Positions 17,974 to 24,756 of a stretch of DNA of 64,000 nt are shown here, piece after piece. Position 1 is the stretch's first letter, and every line of letters starts with the position of its first letter. The stretch spans positions 434,001 through 498,000 of the forward strand of contig NZ_JAUQSY010000002.1 of assembly GCF_030580865.1 (NCBI RefSeq). Direction: 5' to 3'. This DNA comes from Hymenobacter aranciens. GTDB taxonomy: Bacteria; Bacteroidota; Bacteroidia; Cytophagales; Hymenobacteraceae. A model generated the notes under the pieces. The model was not told the DNA's origin. It ran no database searches and was given only the letters and a program-made list of their open reading frames with translations. Position numbers and translations under genes: made by a program.

Positions 17974-18147
17974 CTGGCGCGAGTTTAGGCGCAGCCGTAA
18001 CTCGTGCCGACCATTCGGGCGAGGCTGCGCCTCGCAACAAAACGATTTGCCACCTAATCTATTTCCGCATTGCTGCTTTGCAGCACGGGAGGCTTAGCCT
18101 CCCGGTATAGTCGGCACGAGTTACGGCTGCGCCTAAACTCGCGCCAG
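17974..18147. repeat. 174-bp cloverleaf inverted-repeat element
   Basis: Outer arms 17974-18011 and 18110-18147 are perfect 38-bp reverse complements. The 98-nt interior folds into three more perfect hairpins: 18019-18035 (7-bp stem GCGAGGC, loop TGC), 18071-18085 (6-bp stem TGCTGC, loop TTT) and 18086-18104 (8-bp stem CGGGAGGC, loop TTA). No reading frame is present. It fills the whole gap between the merR stop and the dprA start, so it would be part of any read-through transcript. It looks like a non-autonomous palindromic element or a structured RNA; no target-site duplication is obvious. Confidence 0.92.
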
Positions 18148-18155
18148 TTTTAATT

Positions 18156-19283
18156 ATGGCCGATGACACTCTCTTCCACGAACTCGCTCTGACGCTGCTA
18201 CCCGGCGTCGGCCCGCAGCTGACGCGGCAGTTGATGAGCTACGGCGGCTCGGCCAAAAACGTGCTGATGATGCCGCCCGGCAAGCTGCGCCGCATTCCCG
18301 GCGTGGGCGAGGTAACGGTGAAAAACCTTACCGGGCCGGAGCGGGAAAAGGCCCTACGCAAAGCCGAAGCCGACCTGAAAAAGGCCGAAAAGGACGGCGT
18401 CGAAATCCTCTTCTACACCAGCAAGCGCTTCCCCAGCCGCCTCAAGCTCATCGCCGACGCGCCCGTCATTCTCTACTACCAGGGCACGGCCGACCTCAAC
18501 GCTCCCAAAACCGTAGCCCTGGTGGGCACCCGCCAGGCTACCGACTACGGCCGCGAGCAAACCGAGCGAATTGTTAAAGGCCTGGTGCCGCACCAGCCGC
18601 TGGTAGTGAGCGGCCTGGCCTACGGCATCGACATTATGGCACACCGCGCGGCCCTGCAGGAAGGCCTTGATACGGTGGGCGTGATGGCTACCGGGCTCGA
18701 CATTATCTACCCCGCCGCCCACCGCAAAACGGCCGAAAAGATGCGCGAGCAGGGCGGTTTGCTCACCGAATTTCCTTTCGGCACTGCGCCCGACCGCTAC
18801 AACTTCCCGGCCCGTAACCGCATCATCGCGGGCCTTTCGGATGGCACGGTGGTGGTGGAAGCCGCCATCAAGGGCGGGGCGCTGATAACCGCCGAGCTGG
18901 CCCTGAGCTACGACCGCGACGTGCTGGCTGTGCCCGGCAACCTGGGCTCGGCCGCTTCGGAAGGCTGCAACGCGCTTATCAAGAGCAATAAGGCGGCGCT
19001 ATACCAGGAGCCGGCCGACCTGGAGCAGCTCCTGAACTGGGATGCGGCACTGCACCAGTCGGGCAAATTCAAGCCCGCTCCCTCCTACTCGGCCGATGAT
19101 TTTGCGCCCGAGGAATTCAGCCTCATCACGGTGCTGGCCGCCGCGCCCGGCCGCGAGTTGCACATGGATGACCTGGCCTGGCAGGCGCAACTGCCCATTC
19201 ACGCCGTGGCCTCACTGCTACTGGGGTTGGAGTTTCGAGGAGTTATCCGGGCAATACCGGGGAAGAAGTTTGCGTTGGTGTAA
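18156..19283 (+). CDS. dprA: DNA-processing protein DprA
   Basis: Loads RecA on incoming single-stranded DNA during natural transformation. The 375-residue protein has an N-terminal SAM/HhH-like domain (LLPGVGPQLTRQLMSYGG, RRIPGVGEVTVKNL). The Rossmann-like DprA core follows, with VALVGTRQATDYGREQ, VVSGLAYGIDIMAHRAAL, PAAHRKTAEKM, NFPARNRIIAGLSDGTVVVEA and DVLAVPGNLGSAASEGCN. A C-terminal winged-helix domain ends the protein. Start ATG at 18156, 8 nt after the cloverleaf repeat. Other competence genes are not in the window. Confidence 0.96.
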   Translation: MADDTLFHELALTLLPGVGPQLTRQLMSYGGSAKNVLMMPPGKLRRIPGVGEVTVKNLTGPEREKALRKAEADLKKAEKDGVEILFYTSKRFPSRLKLIADAPVILYYQGTADLNAPKTVALVGTRQATDYGREQTERIVKGLVPHQPLVVSGLAYGIDIMAHRAALQEGLDTVGVMATGLDIIYPAAHRKTAEKMREQGGLLTEFPFGTAPDRYNFPARNRIIAGLSDGTVVVEAAIKGGALITAELALSYDRDVLAVPGNLGSAASEGCNALIKSNKAALYQEPADLEQLLNWDAALHQSGKFKPAPSYSADDFAPEEFSLITVLAAAPGRELHMDDLAWQAQLPIHAVASLLLGLEFRGVIRAIPGKKFALV

Positions 19284-19310
19284 TTATTCGCAATAGCATA
19301 CGGACAGCTT

Positions 19311-20279
19311 ATGACCAAGCGCAACCGATGGCTGACAGCAGGCCTTTTGCTAATTGGGGCAGGTGGAGTGGCGGCGGTGGCGCATAGCCGGCAACAGGCA
19401 GCTATGTGGATGCAGTTTGAGCAACTGGACCGGTCCATTACCAGGCGTAACCAAGAAGCAGCCCGGCAGGCGGCCAACACCGTCCGCCAAATTCGTAATG
19501 CTGTTTGCCAGAACAAAAATATGGCGCGTGATATGGTCATATTACGACAGAGCGAGTTAATTCTAACGCGTACCCAGATAGTTATTGACAGCATCCAGCG
19601 GGTGCGCCAGCAATTGCTGGCAGCAACAGACAATTTACATGGAGAGGAGTTGCGGCACCCTGATGCTGCGGGAGCCGTGGCGGAACTATTACGCAACGGG
19701 ACAGCAAAGCGGCTCCAACAGCAGCTGGACAGCTACGTCACCTTTATTAAAGATTTTGTACCCGACGCCGCTTCGCCAACTCAGCCGCTGCCGGGCTGGC
19801 AGAAGCCGGGAAGGAATGATAACTGGTTTGGCCGCTTCTATTTTGAGAACACCTCAACGGCGGCGGCGCTGGCTAATCTTACGCGCTTCGAGGCAATGCT
19901 GCGGCAGTATGAAAGCGACGCTTTGCAAGTGCTAGCTGCGAAAGTAGGTAGTAGTTGGATGGTATTTGACAAGATAGGCGCAGTGGCCGTTCCGGCCGCT
20001 GCGACAGTGCCTCCCGGCGCAATGTATCACGCCAAGCTAATGTTGGCCACCGCCGCTCATGGAATACGCTTCCAGTCCGTGCGGGCCAATGGGCAGGAGG
20101 GCACCATCAATCAGATGACTGGCCAGGGTTTCATTAGCTTCCGGGTGCCGGCCTGGCAACCGGGGCAGCCCGATACGGTGCGGGCGCAATGGCAGGGTGA
20201 GCTTACGACAAAAGGCCAGGGCTGCGGGAGCGATACTACCTGGCGTCTGACGGTCCCGTACTTGATTGTAAAGCCGTAG
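19311..20279 (+). CDS. GldM-like membrane-anchored periplasmic protein
   Basis: A 322-residue protein with one N-terminal transmembrane segment (WLTAGLLLIGAGGVAAVAH), then a coiled-coil-like helical region and a C-terminal beta-rich part. The stretch from FENTSTAAALANLTRFEAML through FDKIGAVAVPAAATVPPG, ending near MYHAKLMLATA, resembles the N-terminal domains of GldM, the T9SS/gliding motor subunit. The last segment ends VPYLIVKP, like a domain end in GldM. It is much shorter than true GldM (about 510 residues) and lacks the gldK/L/N neighbours. A paralog follows after 4 nt. Function inferred only by resemblance. Confidence 0.78.
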   Translation: MTKRNRWLTAGLLLIGAGGVAAVAHSRQQAAMWMQFEQLDRSITRRNQEAARQAANTVRQIRNAVCQNKNMARDMVILRQSELILTRTQIVIDSIQRVRQQLLAATDNLHGEELRHPDAAGAVAELLRNGTAKRLQQQLDSYVTFIKDFVPDAASPTQPLPGWQKPGRNDNWFGRFYFENTSTAAALANLTRFEAMLRQYESDALQVLAAKVGSSWMVFDKIGAVAVPAAATVPPGAMYHAKLMLATAAHGIRFQSVRANGQEGTINQMTGQGFISFRVPAWQPGQPDTVRAQWQGELTTKGQGCGSDTTWRLTVPYLIVKP

Positions 20280-20283
20280 TGGC

Positions 20284-21216
20284 ATGAATAAGCTAGTGAA
20301 AATACTAGGGGCAAGCCTGCTCACAGCTGGCATGGCCGGATATGCTTATCAGGAGTACCACAGCCGGCAGGTCGTGCAATGGGCGCAATTGCAAGCCCTC
20401 GACGATACGCTGGCGGGTCCGAATGAGCAGGCGTATAAAGCCAATGAATATACCCTGCGTGACATGCAGGCTACGGTGGAAGACAACCATAAGCAAGCGC
20501 GGGAAATCGCGCTGCTGAGTGCGGCGCGGCAAGTACATGCCCGTACCCGGGAGTTGCTGGATACACTCTGGTGGTACCGGGAGCGGCTGATGCGGCAAAC
20601 TGGCAACCAGAACGCTGTAAATGGATGGCGACACCCGGCGACTGAGGTAACGCTGGCTGCTCCTCGAGACAACGAGCAACAGCCATCCATTCAGGGCCAG
20701 CTTGGTGCTTATGCCCGTTATATTCAAGCATTGCAAATACGTTACCCGGCTGATTCGCTTCGCCCGCTACCACCCGGCATGCCCGAACAGTGGTCAGCAC
20801 CGCTTCTGTACGATAAGCAGCCCGTTGGGCTAGTTCTAGCTGCTATCAGACAGGCAGAAGCTGATGCGTTGACCTACGAAGCCGCAGCCCTGGCATGGCT
20901 GAGCCAGCCACTCGAGGGGCGCCGGATTCCGCGCAAGCTGATTGCCGTAGCCACAGCTAAGGCCAACGCAGTAGCGCCCGGGGACACATATAAGGCCCAA
21001 ATCTATTTAGTTAATCAACTGTACGGCGCTAGGTTTTCGATGAGTTGCAACGGGCAGCCGATTGCCGTAGCGTCTAACGGAATGGGCGAGGTGCGCTTTC
21101 GGACCCCGGTAAATATTGGGGCGGCGGCATGGTGGCTGGGCACAGTTCGGGTACGATATCAGGGGCGCGACTCTACTTTTGAAGTGCGTGTCCCCTACCA
21201 CGTAGCCCGCCCCTGA
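20284..21216 (+). CDS. GldM-like membrane-anchored periplasmic protein (paralog)
   Basis: A 310-residue partner of the preceding gene. It has an N-terminal anchor (LVKILGASLLTAGMAGYAYQ), a helical region (QAYKANEYTLRDMQATVED) and a GldM-like segment (QPVGLVLAAIRQAEADALTY, then KLIAVATAKANAVAPGDTY). The C-terminal strand end VRVPYHVARP matches the paralog's VPYLIVKP. The start is 4 nt after the previous stop and its own stop overlaps the next gene's ATG, so the two and the pabC-like gene form a tight operon. Sequence identity between the two is low although the layout is the same. Role unknown; a two-protein envelope complex is an inference. Confidence 0.76.
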   Translation: MNKLVKILGASLLTAGMAGYAYQEYHSRQVVQWAQLQALDDTLAGPNEQAYKANEYTLRDMQATVEDNHKQAREIALLSAARQVHARTRELLDTLWWYRERLMRQTGNQNAVNGWRHPATEVTLAAPRDNEQQPSIQGQLGAYARYIQALQIRYPADSLRPLPPGMPEQWSAPLLYDKQPVGLVLAAIRQAEADALTYEAAALAWLSQPLEGRRIPRKLIAVATAKANAVAPGDTYKAQIYLVNQLYGARFSMSCNGQPIAVASNGMGEVRFRTPVNIGAAAWWLGTVRVRYQGRDSTFEVRVPYHVARP

Positions 21217-22034
21217 TGCTGCTCCACAACGGCCACCTGCTGCTTGGCACCGCCCTGCCCCTCCCCAACCGCGGCCTACAGTTCGGCGACGGCTTCTTCG
21301 AAACCCTGATTTTCGCTGACGGTCGCCTGCGCTACGCTGCCGAACACCTGGCCCGCATGCAGCAGGCCGCCACCGCGCTGTATCTGATGCTGCCTGCCGC
21401 CCTCGCCACCGCCGAGGCCCTGGAAACTACCCTCGCCCAACTAGCCGGCGCCAACCACCTCCCGGCTGCCCGCCTGCGCCTGCAGCTCTGGCGGAGCGGC
21501 GGCGGCCGCTACCTGCCCGAAACCGACGCCACCGACTGGCTGGCCACCGCCGCGCCCTTCGTGCCCGACGAAACGTCCATCGCCTGCGCCGATTTTGCCC
21601 TTGACACGCAGGCCTTGCCCTCGCCGCTCAGCTTCTGCAAGGGGCCGCAGGCCTGGCTCTACGTGCGGGCGGCGCGGGAGCGGCAGCAGCGCGGGCTCGA
21701 TGAAATCATTCTCTGCGACGCGGCCGGGCACGTGGCGGAGGCGGGTGCGGCGGCGATTTTCTGGGTGAAGGACGGCGTGTTATTCACTCCTTCATTGGCT
21801 ACGGGCTGCGTGTCGGGTGTGCGCCGGGCGGTGCTGCTGCGGGCGGCGCGGGCCGCCGGCGTGGCGTGCCGGGAGGGGCTGTTTGGGCGCGAGGAATTGC
21901 TGGCGGCCGAGGCTGTTTTTACGGCTAATGTGGCGGCGGTGCGGATGGTACGGCAGATTGGCAAAACAGCTTTTATAGATGAGCCAAAATTCGTAGAACT
22001 ATGTTCAAAACAATTTTTTGAATCCTACAAATAA
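21216..22034 (+). CDS. Class IV aminotransferase (aminodeoxychorismate lyase/BCAT-like)
   Basis: PLP enzyme of 272 residues, probably 4-amino-4-deoxychorismate lyase (folate pathway) or a D-amino-acid/branched-chain aminotransferase. Seen: RGLQFGDGFFETLIF near the N-terminus, the candidate PLP lysine in SFCKGPQAWLYVRA, DEIILCDAAGHVAEAGAAAIFWV, and LATGCVSGVRRAVLL. Its ATG overlaps the TGA of the GldM-like gene. The last 30 nt overlap the opposite-strand small membrane protein. The exact substrate cannot be decided from sequence. Confidence 0.88.
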   Translation: MLLHNGHLLLGTALPLPNRGLQFGDGFFETLIFADGRLRYAAEHLARMQQAATALYLMLPAALATAEALETTLAQLAGANHLPAARLRLQLWRSGGGRYLPETDATDWLATAAPFVPDETSIACADFALDTQALPSPLSFCKGPQAWLYVRAARERQQRGLDEIILCDAAGHVAEAGAAAIFWVKDGVLFTPSLATGCVSGVRRAVLLRAARAAGVACREGLFGREELLAAEAVFTANVAAVRMVRQIGKTAFIDEPKFVELCSKQFFESYK

Positions 22035-22271
22035 AGTAACAAGTACTATACAAGCACAAGTTAAGGCACCTACGGCAGCAATAACATTTAATAATCCGGC
22101 CCGCCAGACAATGCTTAGTTCTTCCAGCGAATGTTGTCGCCATATTTGGCGAAACGGCACCCGACCGCGTTTAAGTAGCCATAGCAATAGTAATCCTACA
22201 GGAGCCAGAATACACTGTACAGCAATGAAAAATATAGCTTCAAGCGTGGCGCTGATTATTTCTGCTATCAT
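22005..22271 (-). CDS. Small two-TM membrane protein, hypothetical
   Basis: An 88-residue hydrophobic protein not recognised as any family. Two transmembrane segments are visible: ATLEAIFFIAVQCILAPVGL and LNVIAAVGALTCACIVLVTL. They are separated by a basic loop (KRGRVPFRQIWRQH). Base composition is more AT-rich than its neighbours, and it overlaps the 3' end of the aminotransferase by 30 nt tail to tail. These features and the good hydrophobicity pattern support a real gene, but no family evidence exists. Confidence 0.55.
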   Translation of the reverse strand: MIAEIISATLEAIFFIAVQCILAPVGLLLLWLLKRGRVPFRQIWRQHSLEELSIVWRAGLLNVIAAVGALTCACIVLVTLFVGFKKLF

Positions 22272-22308
22272 ACCTATTGCAAGACAAGTTATTACAGCCT
22301 AGTTGTCA

Positions 22309-23103
22309 TTAAACCGCCACCGGCGCCTTGATGGCGGGCCAGGGTTCGTAGTTCAGCAGCTCAAAATCCTCGTAGCGGAAGTTGAAAATATCCGTCACCG
22401 CCGGGTTGATGCGCATGTGGGGCAGTGGGCGGGGGGTGCGGGTGAGCTGGAGCTCGGCTTGTTCGAGGTGGTTGCTGTAGAGGTGGGTGTCGCCGCCGGT
22501 CCAGATGAATTCGCCGAGCTGCAAGCCCACTACCTGGGCTACCATGATGGTGAGCAGGGCGTAGCTGGCGATGTTGAAGGGCACGCCGAGGAAGACGTCG
22601 GCCGAGCGCTGGTAGAGCTGGCAGGAGAGCTTGCCATCGGCCACATAGAACTGGAATAGCGCGTGGCAGGGCTGCAATTTCATGTCGGGCAGCTCGGCCA
22701 CGTTCCAGGCGCTTACGAGGATGCGGCGCGAATCAGGCTGCGTGCGGAGCTGCTGGATTATCTGGCTTATTTGGTCGATGTGGCCGCCGCGGCCGTCGGG
22801 CCAGGAGCGCCACTGGTGGCCGTAGACGGGGCCGAGGTTACCCTCAGCGTCGGCCCACTCGTCCCAGATTTTTACGCCGTGCTCCTTGAGGTAGGCAATG
22901 TTGGTATCGCCCTGCAGAAACCACAGCAGCTCGTGAATGATGCTCCTGAGATGCACCTTCTTGGTGGTGACGAGCGGGAAGCCTTCGGCCAAATCGAACC
23001 GCATTTGGTAGCCGAATACGGAGAGCGTGCCGGTGCCGGTGCGGTCGGTTTTGCGGGCGCCGGTGGCGAGGATGTGGCGGAGAAGGGCTTGGTACTGCTG
23101 CAT
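22309..23103 (-). CDS. thyA: Thymidylate synthase
   Basis: Makes dTMP from dUMP with methylenetetrahydrofolate. The 264-residue length is that of the E. coli enzyme. Seen: [17 protein letters not shown], the nucleotide-binding [11 protein letters not shown], the catalytic cysteine in [33 protein letters not shown] and GDTHLYSNH. The start MQQYQALL at 23103 follows a perfect TACTTTTG box at 23130-23137 and excludes the longer open frame. It is transcribed away from the candidate small RNA at 23213. Confidence 0.97.
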   Translation of the reverse strand: MQQYQALLRHILATGARKTDRTGTGTLSVFGYQMRFDLAEGFPLVTTKKVHLRSIIHELLWFLQGDTNIAYLKEHGVKIWDEWADAEGNLGPVYGHQWRSWPDGRGGHIDQISQIIQQLRTQPDSRRILVSAWNVAELPDMKLQPCHALFQFYVADGKLSCQLYQRSADVFLGVPFNIASYALLTIMVAQVVGLQLGEFIWTGGDTHLYSNHLEQAELQLTRTPRPLPHMRINPAVTDIFNFRYEDFELLNYEPWPAIKAPVAV

Positions 23104-23129
23104 GGGGCGGGGCTGGAATTTTCGGCCTA

Positions 23130-23137
23130 CAAAAGTA
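23130..23137 (-). promoter_or_regulatory. Bacteroidota -7 box (TACTTTTG) for thyA
   Basis: Exact TAnnTTTG on the minus strand, 27 nt upstream of the thyA ATG. Confidence 0.6.
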
Positions 23138-23200
23138 AAGCGCCCTTCGTTTGCTGGGCCGGGGCTGGGCATCGCCAAAACTTTTTTGCGGGCTCGCGTG

Positions 23201-23208
23201 TATATTTG
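23201..23208 (+). promoter_or_regulatory. Bacteroidota -7 box (TATATTTG) with no plus-strand gene behind it
   Basis: Exact TAnnTTTG pointing away from thyA. No coding gene follows on the plus strand before the regulator, which reads the other way. It is the basis for proposing the RNA at 23213-23455. The -33 region is poor (TTTG only 12 nt upstream). Confidence 0.45.
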
Positions 23209-23212
23209 CCCG

Positions 23213-23455
23213 TAAGAAATAAGGGACTGAGCCGCTGGCCCAGCCCCTTACCGGAACTACCGGAGCAATTGCGAGATGAGCAGCAGGCCTAAGCCCTTTG
23301 CCACACCTTTCAAGAACTCCAGCAAGAGCGGGAGAGCCGCCTTGCGTAGTAGTTTCTTCGCGCTGTCCTTATTCATGTTGCTTGAAGTAAGGGTTGCACA
23401 AAACCCCGCTTCAGAACCCTCGGTTGCGTCAACAGCCGGGGGTTCGCCTTTTTAG
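23213..23455 (+). ncRNA. Candidate small RNA
   Basis: The segment starts just after a perfect -7 box. It contains a 5' hairpin (AAGGGACTG at 23221-23229 pairing with CAGCCCCTT) and ends at a 10-bp G+C-rich stem (23414-23423 with 23436-23445) followed by GCCTTTTTA, a rho-independent terminator shape. It matches none of the RNase P, tmRNA or SRP signatures I know. It is fully antisense to the 39-codon ORF at 23257-23376, which suggests a type I toxin-antitoxin or an antisense regulator. All of this is inference from signals. Confidence 0.35.
23257..23376 (-). CDS. Possible 39-residue amphipathic/hydrophobic peptide
   Basis: ATG at 23376 to TAG at 23257. The peptide begins MNKDSAKKLLRKAALPLLL and continues EFLKGVAKGLGLLLISQLLR. 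It has a basic N-terminus, then a continuous Leu-rich helix long enough to lie on or cross a membrane. Such composition is typical of small type I toxins or membrane-active peptides, but a chance ORF is possible. It lies wholly inside the region of the proposed antisense RNA. No family match is known to me. Confidence 0.35.
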   Translation of the reverse strand: MNKDSAKKLLRKAALPLLLEFLKGVAKGLGLLLISQLLR

Positions 23456-23527
23456 GGGCAACCGCAGGCCGGGGACTATCCACGCGTGGGGCGAAGATAC
23501 GCGCCGGTACACACTTGTTTCGTGGCT

Positions 23528-23926
23528 TTAGGCGGCTGGCGCGGGCTCGCCGGTGAGCAATGGAAGCAGCCAGTCTTCGCCAGCGCGGGTGTAGCGGTAG
23601 TAGCGGTGGCGGCCCACTTTTTCATACACTACGTAGCCGGGCGGGAGCAGCAGGGCCATGGCGGCCACCACGGTTTGGCGGCTGAGGGCCAGCTCGTCGG
23701 CGAGCTGCACGGAGGTGCGGCGGGGGTGCGGGGCCAGCGCCAGGCACAGCCGGGCCAGGGTGAGGCGGCGGTTGCTGAGGCGCACGCCGAGGCGGCGCAG
23801 CTCGGCATCGAGGCGCTGCAGGATGGCTTCGCGGTCCTGGCGCGGGGGCACGTAGGGCGGAGGGTCGTCGCGGGTGGCGACGTGGCGGGCGAACTGCGTG
23901 ACGAGCGGGTCGGGAATGGGTTCCAT
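23528..23926 (-). CDS. Winged-helix (HTH) regulator, hypothetical
   Basis: A 132-residue basic protein. Residues about 50-110 look like a MarR/ArsR-type winged helix: RRLTLARLCLALAPHPRR, TSVQLADELALSRQTVVAAM, then a wing GYVVYEKVGRHRYYRYT. The N-terminal part (DREAILQRLDAELRRLGVRL) is helical and could mediate dimerisation. No ligand-binding motif is seen. It stands alone, with a 290-nt repeat-containing gap upstream. DNA binding is inferred from the helix-turn-helix pattern. Confidence 0.7.
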   Translation of the reverse strand: MEPIPDPLVTQFARHVATRDDPPPYVPPRQDREAILQRLDAELRRLGVRLSNRRLTLARLCLALAPHPRRTSVQLADELALSRQTVVAAMALLLPPGYVVYEKVGRHRYYRYTRAGEDWLLPLLTGEPAPAA

Positions 23927-24218
23927 GCGTAACAGGGAAAGAAGTTACGGTGATGCGTTAAGGAGTATGGTTAATACCGGGAGGGGGTTTTGTGATACCG
24001 GGAGTTGGAGTGGTAGTGTGCCACAGGGTAAATATAGTGCGGCTGGTTGATTAAATAGTACCTCTGAGAGTTTTTGCAATACCTGGAGTTGAAGAGGTGA
24101 AACGTGTAGTAGTTAGAATTATGCGGCTGAGAGAATAAATAATGCGTTAAGGAGGATGAGTAAGGCGTTAAGGAGAAGGATTGATACGCGTAGTTGGGGA
24201 TTACTAGCGGGGCAAAGA
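23927..24218. other. Gene-free region with short degenerate direct repeats
   Basis: About 290 nt, AT-richer than its surroundings and without a credible gene. The motif TGCGTTAAGGAG or a near copy occurs at 23954, 24143 and 24164. A second motif, ATACCGGGAGTTGGAG and variants, occurs near 23974, 23995 and 24079. It holds the upstream region of the winged-helix gene. The repeats could be operators or remnants of expansion. Confidence 0.5.
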
Positions 24219-24248
24219 AAAAGCCACTCCCTTCCGGGAGCGGCTTTT
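24219..24248. terminator. Bidirectional rho-independent terminator
   Basis: Arms AAAAGCCACTCCC (24219-24231) and GGGAGCGGCTTTT (24236-24248) pair with one mismatch around TTCC. It lies 29 nt after the stop of the minus-strand small secreted protein gene. Confidence 0.75.
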
Positions 24249-24276
24249 CTAATTATCCGAAAAATCGGGAAGTTGC

Positions 24277-24534
24277 TTACAGCGCTTTGGCAGCCGGGGC
24301 GGCGGCGGGAGCCGTGGTAGCAGCGGCGGCTTTGGCGCCTTTTTTCATGCAGCAGCTGGGGGTGCTGCTGAGGCCGGCAGCCTCGCCACCGCAATGCGAC
24401 TTGGCTTTGGCTTCGGTCGAGCAGGCTTCTTTCTTCTTGCCTTTTTTGCCGTCTTTGTCGTTGCCGCCGTCGTGGGCGAAAGCAGTGGTGCCGGTGAAGG
24501 CCAGCAGGGCCAGGGCGAGCAGGGTCTTTTTCAT
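24277..24534 (-). CDS. Small secreted Lys/Cys-rich protein, hypothetical
   Basis: An 85-residue exported protein with a signal peptide (MKKTLLALALLAFTGTTAFA). The mature part is very charged (HDGGNDKDGKKGKKKEACS), has cysteines in ACS, HCGG and SCCMKK, and ends in an Ala/Pro-rich tail. The cysteines and histidines could bind a metal, but no known motif is met. The gene has its own promoter-like element (24600-24607) and terminator, so it is probably monocistronic. Confidence 0.75.
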   Translation of the reverse strand: MKKTLLALALLAFTGTTAFAHDGGNDKDGKKGKKKEACSTEAKAKSHCGGEAAGLSSTPSCCMKKGAKAAAATTAPAAAPAAKAL

Positions 24535-24599
24535 GCGGATTGGAATGAGAAGAGGAGGAAACAAAAGACGAAAAACAGCGGTTGGACCGCTTGTGGGCC

Positions 24600-24607
24600 C
24601 TAAGGTA
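24600..24607 (-). promoter_or_regulatory. Candidate -7 box (TACCTTAG)
   Basis: One mismatch to TAnnTTTG, with TTG 19 nt upstream (24627-24629 on the complement). It lies about 66 nt before the ATG of the small secreted protein. Confidence 0.5.
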
Positions 24608-24756
24608 CAAAGGGGCGGTTAAAGTTCAACGGGCCCGGTGGTGGGCCCGGAGCAATTCCGGCAGTATGGAGACTGCACCCGTACTTCGGCCTGCAGTCAC
24701 GGTCGCTGCGTTCCCTTAAGACTGCGGCCAGTAGTGGCTGCATTAGCTTTCCCTGC

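Noticed and set aside
23213..23455. Known structural RNA (RNase P, tmRNA, SRP or 6S)
   Set aside because: None of the conserved sequence blocks of RNase P, tmRNA or SRP RNA are seen, and no long central-bubble hairpin like 6S is obvious.
24119..24610. A 163-codon minus-strand frame overlapping the small secreted protein
   Set aside because: The alternative frame with a clean signal peptide (24277-24534) is far better; the longer one reads through the terminator and repeats.
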